A DNA stretch of 64,000 nucleotides from Thiocapsa roseilacustris (GTDB lineage: Bacteria; Pseudomonadota; Gammaproteobacteria; Chromatiales; Chromatiaceae): positions 1 through 64,000 of the forward strand of contig NZ_JBBWVE010000006.1 in the NCBI RefSeq assembly GCF_041903755.1, written 5' to 3'. Made by a program: the position numbers and the translations under genes. This document shows, piece by piece, positions 42,158 to 52,183 of the stretch (within the stretch, counting starts at the first letter, position 1; the number at the start of each line of letters is the position of its first letter). Under the pieces are notes generated by a model. The model was not told the DNA's origin, made no database searches, and saw nothing but the letters and a program-made list of their open reading frames with translations.

Positions 42158-44966
42158 GGTTCGCCCCGGACGGTGCCGGCTCGCCTGGATGGCTGGCATG
42201 GTGCATCAGGCCGAGATGCACCAGGATCAGGAGCGTCGCCCCGACCACGACCAGATAGACCCCGAGATCGAAGGCGATCGCCGAGGCCACCTCGAAGTCC
42301 CCGATGACCGGCCAGTGCACATGGGTAAAGGTGGAGGTCAGGAAGGGATAGCCGAAGAGCAGGCTCGCGAGCCCGGTGAGCAACGCGATCAGCAGGCCGG
42401 CGCCGATGACCGGATGCAGATTGGAGGTCATCCGGTTGTGCGTCCAGTCCACGCCATTCGCCAGGTACTGCATGATCAAGGCGATTGCAGTAATCAGCCC
42501 TGCGATGAAACCGCCGCCCGGCAGGTTGTGTCCGCGCAGGAAGATAAAGGCCGAGACCAGCAGGGCGAGCGGCAAGAGCAACCGCGTCAGGGCGGCCATG
42601 ATGGGGGGATGCATGTCCCAGTTCCAGGGCCGTCCGCGTGCGTCGCAGGCCGGTCCGGGCAGACGCAGATCCTTCAGCATGGCATAAATGCCCAATCCCG
42701 CCAGCGCCAGGACCGTAATCTCGCCCAGGGTGTCGAAGCCTCGGAAATCCACCAGTATGACGTTCACGACGTTCCCGCCTCCGCCTCCAGGCACGCTGTT
42801 CTCCAGAAAGTAATCGGCGATGCTCTCGTAAGGTCGCGTCAGCACCGACCAGGTCAGCGCCGCTGCGCCGCCGCCGGCCAGGCCGGCAACCCCGATGTCG
42901 CGGATCCGTCGTGGCCAGCTCGACTCGCTCTGGCTGTACTGCGGTAGAAAATAGAGCGCCAGCAGCAGCAGCACGATGGTGACCACCTCCACCGAGAGTT
43001 GGGTCAAGGCGAGGTCGGGTGCCGAGAACTTCACGAAGATGAGCGACACCAGCAGACCCAGCGCACCCATGACGATCAACGCAGTCAGGCGGCGTCGGTG
43101 CAGGATCACCGTCCAGAGTGCGACGGTGATCAGAGCGAGTGTCACCAGCAGGCTCACCGCATCGGCGGGCAAGAGGGCGCGGTCGCCGGTCAGGGGTGCG
43201 CCGCCGCCGAGGAAGCCGATTGTCCCCAGGGTCAGCGCAGACCCGATGAAGACCAGCAGCATGCGCTGCAGGGAGCCGTTGTCCAGGGTGCGCGTGACGG
43301 CGCCCGCCAGAGCGAGGACCCCCTTGAGGAGCCAATCGAAGACGGCCTTGGCATCGAGGCGCCCTTCGAGCTTGGTCGCGAGCTTGAACAGCGGTCGGCG
43401 TCCGGTATAGATGAGAATGCCTCCGATCAGGGCGACGACGCTCATGATCAGCGCCGCGTTGACGCCGTGCCAGATGGCCAGATCGTAGTCCGGCGGGGCG
43501 GTCTGAAGCACGCCCGTCGCCGCCACCAAGAGCAGCGGCGCCACCGTAAAGGCCGGCAGGATCCCGACCACGAGACAGACCGCGACCAGGATCTCCACCG
43601 GAACCTTCATCCAGCGCGGCGGCTCGTGCGGTGTCTTGGGCAGATCCACCGGGTCGCCGTTGAAGAAGACGTCGTGGATGAAGCGCAGCGAATAGGCCAC
43701 GGCAAAGATCCCTGCGACGACAACGGCGCCGGGCAAGAGCCACTCCCAGGTATGGTTCGCCGAGAAGGTCACCGTCTCGCCGAAGAACATCTCTTTCGAG
43801 AGGAATCCGTTGAAGAGCGGAACACCGGCCATGGCCGCAGCGGCGACCATCGCCAGCGTCCCCGTGTAGGGCATGTACCGCCAGAGCCCGTTGATGCGGC
43901 GCATGTCGCGCGTCCCGCATTCGTGGTCGATGATGCCCGCAGCCATGAAGAGCGATGCCTTGAAGGTCGCGTGGTTAATGATATGGAAGAGCCCGGCGAC
44001 CGCGGCGAGCGGTGTCCCGATGCCGAACAGCAGCGTGATCAGGCCCAGATGGCTGATGGTCGAGTAGGCAAGCAGACCCTTCAGATCATGCTTGAAGAGG
44101 GCGAAGTAGGCGCCGATTAACAGGGTCGAAAGCCCCGCGCCCATGACCAGGATCGACCACTCGGTCGTGCCGGAAAGGGCCGGAAACAGACGTGCCAGCA
44201 GGAAGACACCCGCCTTGACCAGGGTTGCCGAGTGTAGATAGGCCGATACGGGCGTGGGCGCCGCCATTGCGTGCGGCAGCCAGAAATGGAACGGGAACTG
44301 TGCCGATTTCGTAAAGGCACCGAGCAGGATCAACACCAGCATCGGCGTATAGAGCGGGTCGGCTCGGATCAGGTCGCCGTTGGCGAGGACCACGGACAGA
44401 TCGTAGCTTCCGACCATCTCGCCCAGCAGCACGAAGCCGCCGAGCATGGCGAGCCCGCCCAGCCCCGTCACGGCAAGCGCCATGCGCGCCCCCGTTCGGG
44501 CATCCTCGCGATGCTGCCAGTAGCTGATGAGCAGGAAGGACGAGAGGCTGGTGAGCTCCCAGAACATCAGGAGCAGGATTAGGTTCTCGGACAGGACGAT
44601 CCCGAGCATCGAGCCCATGAAGAGCAGCAGATAGCCATAGAACCGGCCCATACAGTCGCGCTCGGCCAGGTAGTAGCGCGCGTACAGAATGACCAGCAGA
44701 CCGATCCCCAGGATCATCAGGGCGAACAGCAGACCCAATCCGTCGAGTCGGAATGCGAGGTCGAGTCCCAGCGCAGGTATCCAGGGGATGCGTTGCACCA
44801 GGGTCTCGCCCAGAAACGGGGCGGTCACGCTCGGCGCCAGGGCTGCCAGGGAGGCAATGGCGACGACACCGGCCATCCAGGCCGATTGCAGCCGGCCGAA
44901 GCGCGAGACCCACGCAGCCAGACCGGCCCCGATGAAGGGAATGAGAACGACGAAGAGAAGATTCAT
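42150..44966 (-). CDS. mnhA: fused Na+/H+ antiporter subunits A and B
   Basis: The 938-residue protein has an N-terminal NuoL-like MnhA region (for example 'LMFWELTSLSSFLLISYWQHRED', 'FPFHFWLPHAMAAPTPVSAYLHSATLVKAGVFLLARLFP', 'FNGFLSKEMFF') and a C-terminal MnhB-like domain from about residue 790 ('LLVSAFIFLRGHNLPGGGFIAGLITAIALIMQYLANG'). The A/B fusion is common in group 2 Mrp operons of proteobacteria. It is the main Na+ and H+ translocating subunit. The ATG at 44966 gives the canonical 'MNLLFVVLIPFIGAG' N-terminus. It heads the cluster mnhAB-C-D-E-F-G on the minus strand. Confidence 0.94.
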   Translation of the reverse strand: MNLLFVVLIPFIGAGLAAWVSRFGRLQSAWMAGVVAIASLAALAPSVTAPFLGETLVQRIPWIPALGLDLAFRLDGLGLLFALMILGIGLLVILYARYYLAERDCMGRFYGYLLLFMGSMLGIVLSENLILLLMFWELTSLSSFLLISYWQHREDARTGARMALAVTGLGGLAMLGGFVLLGEMVGSYDLSVVLANGDLIRADPLYTPMLVLILLGAFTKSAQFPFHFWLPHAMAAPTPVSAYLHSATLVKAGVFLLARLFPALSGTTEWSILVMGAGLSTLLIGAYFALFKHDLKGLLAYSTISHLGLITLLFGIGTPLAAVAGLFHIINHATFKASLFMAAGIIDHECGTRDMRRINGLWRYMPYTGTLAMVAAAAMAGVPLFNGFLSKEMFFGETVTFSANHTWEWLLPGAVVVAGIFAVAYSLRFIHDVFFNGDPVDLPKTPHEPPRWMKVPVEILVAVCLVVGILPAFTVAPLLLVAATGVLQTAPPDYDLAIWHGVNAALIMSVVALIGGILIYTGRRPLFKLATKLEGRLDAKAVFDWLLKGVLALAGAVTRTLDNGSLQRMLLVFIGSALTLGTIGFLGGGAPLTGDRALLPADAVSLLVTLALITVALWTVILHRRRLTALIVMGALGLLVSLIFVKFSAPDLALTQLSVEVVTIVLLLLALYFLPQYSQSESSWPRRIRDIGVAGLAGGGAAALTWSVLTRPYESIADYFLENSVPGGGGGNVVNVILVDFRGFDTLGEITVLALAGLGIYAMLKDLRLPGPACDARGRPWNWDMHPPIMAALTRLLLPLALLVSAFIFLRGHNLPGGGFIAGLITAIALIMQYLANGVDWTHNRMTSNLHPVIGAGLLIALLTGLASLLFGYPFLTSTFTHVHWPVIGDFEVASAIAFDLGVYLVVVGATLLILVHLGLMHHASHPGEPAPSGANHA

Positions 44967-45062
44967 GCGCGCAACTGCCTGAACGGGAGGACGGTGACTC
45001 GCTCGCCACAAGGATACCACCGTCGCGCTGCAGGCGCGCCTGCACGGACATGCCCCTGCCGA

Positions 45063-45490
45063 TCAATCCAGGGCTTGCGACTGCGCAAGCAGATCTTCGG
45101 CGCCGCCGGGTCGCCCGAACAGATAGCCCTGAAAGGCAGGGCATCCGTGCTCGATGAGAAAGGTTCGCTGAGTCGGCGTCTCGACGTTGATGAATCGAAT
45201 CTCCCCGTCAGCATTCAGGTGCCAGATCCCGAACGGGAGGATCTCCAACACGGCGTTGAGAAACGCCTCGCTCTCGCGCAACGCCGTATCGGCAGTCTTT
45301 TGCTCTGTGATGTCCTGCAGCGTGCCGACGCGGCAGCGGCGCCCGCCGGATGTGGCGGGCGCGGGCTCGGGACGGGCGCGAAGCCAGGAGAGTCGTTCAG
45401 GGTCGACCCGGGATTGCACCAGCAGACCGGCGATGGCAGCCAGCAGCAGCGCAAGCGATACCCCCGAGGCGCCCTTACATCCGCGCGGAG
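45063..45490 (-). pseudogene. gutted PAS-EAL signalling gene (internal deletion)
   Basis: The frame encodes a hydrophobic segment ('LALLLAAIAGLLVQSRV'), the end of a PAS/PAC block ('TLQDITEQKTADTALRESEA'), the start of a second PAS ('ILPFGIWHLNADGEIRFIN') and then, without a gap, the last part of an EAL domain ('VETPTQRTFLIEHGCPAFQG' followed by 'YLFGRP'). In intact proteins about 500 residues of PAS, GGDEF and EAL separate these parts, so a large in-frame internal deletion has joined them. No credible start codon precedes the hydrophobic segment. It is closely similar at its end to the neighbouring gene at 45613, so the two are probably paralogues. Confidence 0.7.
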
Positions 45491-45612
45491 GAGCGCAAGA
45501 CTACGCCGTTGTTGTGCCGTACCGCCGACGAAAATAAGTTCTTCGGGTCGTCTCGCGACGCACCGACTCGATCGATCTCGCCACAACGGATCCTGGTTCG
45601 AGCATGCCCCGT

Positions 45613-48600
45613 TCAGGATGCCTCTCCGGCCGCACCCTCACTGCGGGTCGGGGGTTGTGCTTCTGCCTGGAAAAGCGCATCGGCCGGACCCGGTAGCCCG
45701 AAGAGAAAGCCCTGAAAGGTCTGGCAGCCATGATGCAACAGGTAATCGCGCTGCGCCTCGGTCTCGACACCCTCGGCCATGATCGCCAGACCAAGGCTCT
45801 CGGCAAGTGCGACGAAACTCTCGGCGGTGGCGTCGTCGTCGCTATCCGCGAGGACCTCGCGCACGAATGCCGGGGCGAGTTTCAACTGATCGAGCGGCAG
45901 ACGCTTGAGATACGACAAGGAGCAATAGCCAGACCCGAAGTTGTCAAGCGTAAAGCCAACGCCCGTCTCCTTCAACGCCAGCATCTTGACGAGGGCGTCC
46001 TCGGGGTCGTCCAGCAACGGCAACTCGACCAACTCCAGACGCAATCGCCCCGGATCTGCCCCGCTCTCGGCAAGCGCCCGGCGGACGTCCTCGACGAGCT
46101 CGGGACGGCGAAAATGCTCGCCGCTGATGTTGACCGCCAGGTTGAGTCCCGCGGTCTCGGGTCGCCTTGCCCACTCGGCCAGTTGTGCGCAGGCGCTCGC
46201 GAGCACCCAGCGGCCCAACGCCAAGGCCAGTCCGAGCGACTCGGCCAGTTCGATGAACTGCGCGGGCGGGATCAGACCGCGCTCGGGATGGCGCCAACGC
46301 AGCAGCGCTTCGGCCCCGTTGACACGCCCTTGCGCGTCGACCTGCGATTGGTAGTGGAGGACGAGCTGACCATCCCCGATGGCGTGGCGAAGCTCCCGTT
46401 CGAGCGCGGCGCGTTGGTTGACGCTCGCCTGCATTTTGGGGTCGTAGAACCGCAGCCGATTGCGTCCGGCGGCCTTGGCTTGATACATGGCCAGATCGGC
46501 GTGCTTTAGGATCTCCTCGGCGGAATGCGGTTCGCTGCTGAACATGGCGATTCCGAGACTGGGGGTGCTGGTGTACTCCGCGCCCGCAAGCATGTAGGGC
46601 GCTCCCAAGACGGTGACGATTTTCTCCCCGACCGCTTCGGTCAGCGCGGCGCCCTGAGCCGGATCATCGCCCAGATCCTGCAGCAGGACAACGAACTCGT
46701 CGCCGCCGAGGCGTGCGACACTGTCGCTCTTGCGCACCGTCTCGCTCAGGCGTTGCGCGACCTCCTCCAAGAGCAGATCGCCGACATGGTGTCCGCGGGT
46801 ATCGTTGAGCTGCTTGAAGTTGTCCAGGTCGATGAAGATGACGGCGCCGTGCTGGCCGGTGCGTGTCGCGGCGGCCAGCGTCTGCTTCAGCCGGTCGAGC
46901 AGCAGCCGGCGATTTGCGAGTCCGGTCAAGGGGTCATAGAAGGCGAGCCGGCGAATCGCCGCCTCGTCCTCTTTGCGTTGGCTGATGTCGTTCAGGGTGC
47001 CGACATAGTGGGTGACGTGCCCGAGGTCGTCCCGCACCGCCTTGATAGTCATCCAATCCGGAAAGATCTCGCCATTCTTGCGCCGATTCCAGATCTCGCC
47101 CTCCCAGTATCCTTGGTGTTCGATGCGCGCCCACATCTGCGCGAAGAAGTCCGGGTCGTGCCGACCCGATTGCAGCAGCCTCGGGGTCTTGCCGAAGGAC
47201 TCCTCGGCGCTGTATCCGGTGATCCGTGTGAATGCCTCGTTGACCCGCAGGATGCGCTCCTCGGCGTCGGTGACGAGCATCCCCTCCTGTGCCTCGAAGG
47301 CGATTGCGGCGATCCGCAGCTCCGCCTCGGTCTGCTTGCGTGCCGAGATGTCGGTGATCATGGCCAAGGCCCCCGTGACCTCGCCGTCGTCGCCGTAGAG
47401 CGGGTTCGTGGTGACGAGCGTCCACAGGTGCGAGCCGTCGAGCCGCCTGAAGCGAAACTCGTGCGCCTCGGCGATCCCGGCCCGGCGTTTGTCGAGGTTT
47501 TGCTCGGCGACCGCACGGGAGTCGGGGTCCATGAAGTCGAACATGGATCGGCCGAAAAGCTGATCGGCGCGACACCCCAAGAGCTTGGCCATACGGGGAT
47601 TGGCGAAGGTGGTACGGCCATCGAGGTCGATCGCCCAGATGCCCTCATGCGCGGTTTCCACGATCCGCCGGAGCCTTGACTCGCTCTCCGACAGCGCCAG
47701 CTCGGCCAACTTGCGCTCGGTGATGTCCTCGACTGTGCCGGCGGCGCGCAGCGCTTGACCGTCATGATCGAATTCGAGAACCGCCCGTTGACGCAGCCAC
47801 CGCAGCCGGCCGTCGATAAGGGTACGGTGCTCCACATCGTAGGGCGCGCCCCGAAGCGCCGCCTGCCAGGCGCTCGCGATCGCTTCGCGGTCGAGCGGAT
47901 GAACCTTCTCCAGAAAGCGCTTGAGGCTGACGGGCGTATCGGGCGGCACGCCGGTGATGCGGCTGGCGACGGCTGAATTGGTCGACCGGTTTGCCTGGAT
48001 ATCGAAATCCCAGCTCCCGACCTGCGCGATCTGCTCCGCGCGCTTCAACTCCGCCTCACGCGCCTGGACCTCGGCCGTGCGTTCGGCAACCGTCATCGCC
48101 AACCGCGCCTTTTGATGGCTTGCGTCGGCCAGCAGTTTTGCCAGCGTCGCCAACAGGAGGCTGAAGAGCAGACCCAGTCCAATCCGCACACCGAGCCCGA
48201 GCGGATCGCCCCAGCCGTCGATCGGGCTGAGACTCAGGGTCCAGGTGGCGTTCGGCACCTTGAGCTTTGCCTCAACCGGGGAAACCGGCTCGACCGGCGA
48301 TGCCTCGATGATCTGGACCTCACCGGTTGGCGGTGTGGTGGTCCAGAGTCGGTAGGCGATGCCGCGCTCCACGAGCTGTGACAGTCCGCTGGGTGCGAGG
48401 GCATCGGGGAACGGCAAGCGGACGATGGTAAAGCCCCAAAAGACCGGGTTCCCGCGGGCATCGTCGATGAAGACGGGGAGGCGCCCGACCGTGCCGGTCT
48501 GGCCTTGCACCAGCCTGTAGGGGCTGGACAGGGTCAAGCGGCCGGTCTCCAGAGCCAACCTGGCATCCGGGCCGCGTACGGGATCGTTCAGCAGATCGAG

Positions 48601-49053
48601 ACCGATCACCGGCTCGTTTTCGGCCAGCGGAATAGCCTCCCGAACGACGCCGTCGGGTGCGAGGAACAGGGCGTCCACCCCGGGGTAATGGGGGAGCATC
48701 GCCTTACCCAGTGCCTGGAAATCGGAGATGCTGCCTTGGCCCTGCTGCACGAGGGCGGCCAGGGCATAGGTCGCGGACAGGGCGCGGTCGGTGGTGCCCG
48801 TGATCGTATCCGCGTACTACTTGGCGAGAACCGCGGTATCCGCGCGGATCACCCGTAGGCGTTGTTGCTCCGTGTAGGTGACCATGCCAGCGGACAGCGC
48901 GAGGGCACCCAGTAGGCTTGCGAGTGCGATCCTCCAAGATGAGGCGATCTTCGGCGTCTCGCGATCGCGCATGCGTCTCCGGCGATCTTGTGTCGCCCTG
49001 TCCTGTCGGGCGGGATCGGGTGCTTCGGTCGAGTCGTCTCGCCACGATGGCAT
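45613..49053 (-). pseudogene. CHASE-PAS-PAS-PAS-GGDEF-EAL protein interrupted by an in-frame amber codon
   Basis: Reading from the ATG at 49053 (or 48972), the product has a membrane anchor ('IALASLLGALALSAGMVTY'), a CHASE-like periplasmic sensor region, a second membrane segment near 48180, three PAS/PAC modules, a GGDEF domain with an intact 'RLGGDEFVVLLQD', and an EAL domain with 'AEALLRWRHPERG'. A TAG at 48817-48819 interrupts the frame after 'ADTAVLAK'; coding continues in the same frame with 'YADTITGTTDRALSATYALA', so a single C-to-T change in a CAG codon is the simplest cause. The remaining 1045 codons from a GTG at 48750 are open. In the EAL part the usual DDFG reads 'LDNFGSGY' and the later KID Asp is missing, suggesting weak or no phosphodiesterase activity. 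Confidence 0.75.
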
Positions 49054-49261
49054 AACGGCCGTTCCTCCGACCTCGCTCGGTATTGCGCACGGTTCACCCG
49101 ATGGATGTCGAGGGATTCCGGCCGTTCCCGTGCCTCCAAGAGTAGACCATTCGACGCGTCGGCGTCATCGAGATCGATCCAGGGGCGGTTTGCATGCTCG
49201 GCAAAGCGCGCCGCGGCATTGGGGCTTTCCAATTTCCTCCCGAGCGCCGATGATTCACCGC

Positions 49262-50416
49262 ATGGACGTCTTCCCCCTTCCCATAGCACGTATCGGCATC
49301 ATCGGCGGCGGTCAGCTCGGCCGCATGATGGCCAAGGCCGCGAAACGGATCGGCTGCACCTGCGTGGTGCTGGACCCGACACCGGGCTCCCCGGCCGGTC
49401 AGGTCTCGGGGCATCAGATTGTGGGTGCCTATCACGACCCCGCCAAGCTGCGCGAGCTGGCCGACGCCTGCGATGTTGTGACCTTCGACATCGAAGACAT
49501 CGATGCCGAGACACTCATTCAGCTCGGGCGCGAGGGCCACAATATCCAGCCGCCGCCGACGGTTCTCGCCTTGATTCAGGACAAGCTCACGCAAAAGCGG
49601 GCGTTGAGTGCGGCCGGCATCCCGACGGCGTCGTTCGAGCCGATGCCCGAGCCCTCGGCCGACGCCTTCGCGGCCTTCGGCTATCCGCTGGTACAGAAGG
49701 CCTGTCGCGGCGGTTACGACGGCCGAGGCGTCTCGATCCTGGACGGCCCCGAGGACTTCGACGCGCATCTGCCCGTGCCTTCCCTGGTGGAGCGCTTCAT
49801 CCCGGCGGCCAAGGAGCTGGCGGTGCTGGTGGCCCGCGGGCTCGACGGGGATCACCGCTGCTATCCCGCGGTCGAGATGTGTTTTCGCCCCGACGCGAAT
49901 GTCCTCGAGATGCTGCTGGCCCCGGCGCAGATCCCGGCGGAAACGGCCGCCGCGGCTGAGCAGCTCGCGGTGCGCACCGTCGATGCCTTGGGCGGCGTGG
50001 GCATCTTCGGGGTCGAGATGTTTCTGACCGAGGCGGGCGATCTGCTGGTGAACGAGGTCGCGCCCCGCACCCACAACTCGGGTCATCACACCATCGAAGC
50101 GAACATGACCGATCAGTTCGAGCAGCATCTGCGCGCCGTTGTGGGTCTGCCGCTGGGGTCCACCGAGCAGCTCTGCCCCGCGGCCATGATCAACCTGCTG
50201 GGCGCGCCAGGTCATCGCGGGCGCCCCGTCATCAAGGGGATGGCCGAGGCCTTGGCGATTCCGGGCGTCTGTCTGCACCTCTACGGCAAGGCGGCGACCT
50301 CGCCCTATCGCAAGATGGGCCATGTCACGGTCCTTGACCGGGACATCGAGCAGGCCCGCATCAAGGCCGAGCGGGTCCGTCTTCTGATCGAGATCTCGGG
50401 AGAGGATCACCCATGA
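49262..50416 (+). CDS. purK: 5-(carboxyamino)imidazole ribonucleotide synthase
   Basis: The 384-residue ATP-grasp enzyme begins 'ARIGIIGGGQLGRMMAKAAKRIG' and contains 'VQKACRGGYDGRGVSIL' for ATP binding and 'LVNEVAPRTHNSGHHTIEA', the PurK substrate motif. It carboxylates AIR using bicarbonate and ATP in purine synthesis. The start is either this ATG or the in-frame ATG at 49250, four codons earlier. Its stop overlaps the purE start (ATGA), so the order is purK-purE, the reverse of the E. coli order. Confidence 0.94.
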   Translation: MDVFPLPIARIGIIGGGQLGRMMAKAAKRIGCTCVVLDPTPGSPAGQVSGHQIVGAYHDPAKLRELADACDVVTFDIEDIDAETLIQLGREGHNIQPPPTVLALIQDKLTQKRALSAAGIPTASFEPMPEPSADAFAAFGYPLVQKACRGGYDGRGVSILDGPEDFDAHLPVPSLVERFIPAAKELAVLVARGLDGDHRCYPAVEMCFRPDANVLEMLLAPAQIPAETAAAAEQLAVRTVDALGGVGIFGVEMFLTEAGDLLVNEVAPRTHNSGHHTIEANMTDQFEQHLRAVVGLPLGSTEQLCPAAMINLLGAPGHRGRPVIKGMAEALAIPGVCLHLYGKAATSPYRKMGHVTVLDRDIEQARIKAERVRLLIEISGEDHP

Positions 50417-50940
50417 CCACATCCAACCCACCCCCGTCGTCGGCGGATCGCCCGGCCCGGGTCGGCATCATCATGGGAAGCGATTCAGACCTGCCGGTGA
50501 TGCAGGATGCCGCCACCGTGCTTGGCGAGCTCGGAATCCCCTACGAGATGACCATTGTCTCGGCGCACCGCACGCCCAAACGGCTCTACGAGTATGCCGA
50601 GAGTGCGGTCGCTCGGGGCCTGTGCGTGATCATCGCGGGTGCCGGCGGTGCTGCACATCTGCCCGGCATGGCGGCCGCCATCACGCCCTTGCCGGTGATC
50701 GGAGTCCCGGTGAAGACCTCCAGCCTTTCCGGGCAGGACTCCTTACTCTCGATCGTGCAGATGCCGGCCGGCGTGCCGGTGGCCACGGTCGCCATCAACG
50801 GCGCCAAGAACGCAGGGATCCTCGCCGCCCAAATCATCGGCGCCTCGGACGCGCAGGTGCGCGAGCGCATCGTGCGCTTCAAGCAGGATCTCGAATCCAT
50901 GGTGATGGCGAAGGTCGCGGCGATGGAGCAATCCACGTGA
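50413..50940 (+). CDS. purE: N5-carboxyaminoimidazole ribonucleotide mutase
   Basis: The 175-residue class I PurE has 'VGIIMGSDSDLPVMQDAATVL', 'SAHRTPKRLYEYA' with the catalytic His, and 'IIAGAGGAAHLPGMAAAITPLPVIGVPV'. It rearranges N5-CAIR to CAIR, the step after PurK. It is translationally coupled to purK. A fragment of a Uma2-type gene begins within its stop codon region. Confidence 0.96.
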   Translation: MTTSNPPPSSADRPARVGIIMGSDSDLPVMQDAATVLGELGIPYEMTIVSAHRTPKRLYEYAESAVARGLCVIIAGAGGAAHLPGMAAAITPLPVIGVPVKTSSLSGQDSLLSIVQMPAGVPVATVAINGAKNAGILAAQIIGASDAQVRERIVRFKQDLESMVMAKVAAMEQST

Positions 50941-51050
50941 ACCCGCTCGCCTATTTCGATCCGGACGATCCCTACCCCGAGAGCGATGGACAGCCGATGG
51001 CGGAGAACACGGAGCGGTTCGACTGGATCGTCAAGCCCGCTTTTCCTATC
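50937..51050 (+). pseudogene. Uma2-family nuclease gene stub, truncated at an R2 element
   Basis: A GTG overlapping the purE stop opens a frame with 'YPESDGQPMAENTERFDWIV', which matches the N-terminus of Uma2 (DUF820) PD-(D/E)XK-like proteins. The similarity stops at about 51045, just where the left arm of the R2 stem-loop G begins. The nuclease core is absent, so this is a remnant. Confidence 0.6.
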
Positions 51051-51138
51051 CTGAACCGCGTCACCACCGACATCGGTTGGCACCGACGACGTCGATCCAG
51101 CCCGAAGACCTTGCGTGGATCCACCGGACGCGGTTCAG
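51051..51138. repeat. R2 stem-loop (G)
   Basis: Perfect 12-bp arms CTGAACCGCGTC (51051-51062) and GACGCGGTTCAG (51127-51138) enclose 64 nt. It lies exactly between the Uma2 stub and the end of the convergent SIR2-like gene. Confidence 0.88.
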
Positions 51139-51139
51139 T

Positions 51140-52015
51140 TCAGCAACCGACCTCATGCGTGGCCGGAATCAACTCCCCCACCGTATCCCCGAGCCCTGCC
51201 GCAGCAAGCAAATCCGGAATGTCCGCCTCGACGACCTCGACCCCCTTGCTCTCGCAGAACCGCCGTTCCTTGTCCGTCGGATCCGGAATCAGCGCCCAGC
51301 CGGCCGGTGTTCCTGCCCCGTAGATCAGATCCGACATCACCATGCGCTCGGTATCGCGCAGTAGACGCAGCCCCAGAAAGAGGTATTGGCGTTCCTGCCG
51401 ATAGGTCTTTAGAAAGGCGGGGATCCCGAATCCGCCCATCAGCTCGGTGAGGTAATCCACGAAGTCCGCATCCGAGGCGATATAGGTCGCGTCGGGCCGC
51501 GGGCTGCCCATCGGCTTGAAAAGCACCGGAAGGCGCTGATCGATTTCCTCCAGATCGACTTGGCGGTAGGCCGCCCCGTCGTAGTGATCGAGCCGAAAGC
51601 GATAGTCGGTGCCGGCGATGCGCGCGATGCCGCGCACCAGGGTATGCGGGACCCCGAGGTAGGAATCCTGCAGCTGGGTATCCCGATTGATATCGATCAC
51701 GTAGCGCGGCTGCAGGTCCTTCAGCCAGTCATGCAGAGGCGCGCGCGTCCAAGTTCGCTGGCCGTAGGTGGTATCCAGAAAGCGGTTGACGGCGCTGCGT
51801 CCGCGCTTGAGCTCAACGTCCATGGCCGCACGGGGAAATTCCCACATGAGCCGCCGCGACATGGGCTTGCCGTTGTTCATCGCGAGGATGAGGCTGTCGC
51901 TGTCCGCCGGGATGGGCTCGCCGGTGGCGGTATCCACCACGCCGGCGAGCGCGCCGGGACCGAGATAGGGAATCAGATCACCACGCGTGAGCGCGGCGGC
52001 GAGTCGTTGAAGCAT
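51140..52015 (-). CDS. SIR2-like domain protein
   Basis: The 291-residue protein follows the SIR2_2-like pattern: 'LTRGDLIPYLGPGALAG' replaces the GAGxS nucleotide loop, 'YVIDINRDTQL' matches the TTNxD region, 'PVLFKPMGSPRPDATYIASDADFVDYL' matches the region that normally holds the catalytic His, and 'QYLFLGLRLLRDTERM' matches the late 'lFvGyslsD' motif. The expected His is Met here, so deacylase activity is doubtful; NAD binding or hydrolysis remains possible. SIR2-like proteins of this group include defence NADases, but no partner gene is adjacent apart from a Uma2 stub. Its function is unknown. Confidence 0.65.
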   Translation of the reverse strand: MLQRLAAALTRGDLIPYLGPGALAGVVDTATGEPIPADSDSLILAMNNGKPMSRRLMWEFPRAAMDVELKRGRSAVNRFLDTTYGQRTWTRAPLHDWLKDLQPRYVIDINRDTQLQDSYLGVPHTLVRGIARIAGTDYRFRLDHYDGAAYRQVDLEEIDQRLPVLFKPMGSPRPDATYIASDADFVDYLTELMGGFGIPAFLKTYRQERQYLFLGLRLLRDTERMVMSDLIYGAGTPAGWALIPDPTDKERRFCESKGVEVVEADIPDLLAAAGLGDTVGELIPATHEVGC

Positions 52016-52183
52016 CTTGAGGACCTATAGCGACCGAGAGAGAACACTGAGTGGCTAAGCAAGAACAGCGCCACCTCCTATGTCCCAAGATCCCAGCCAG
52101 TCCCTAGCGGTACGCCACCTCTAATGTCCCCGAACCTCCGCCCCCTTGTTCCCTTCCCGACAATCCAGCCCAATCCATTTGAC

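Noticed and set aside
42124..43920. A ~600-residue open frame inside mnhA on the same strand
   Set aside because: It is rich in Arg, Pro and Gly, as expected from an out-of-frame reading of GC-rich DNA. The mnhA frame has full-length family similarity.
48817..48819. Amber codon as a pyrrolysine or other recoding site
   Set aside because: Nothing in the window suggests recoding, and the position is in a sensor region with no reason for a special residue. A point mutation or sequence error is simpler.
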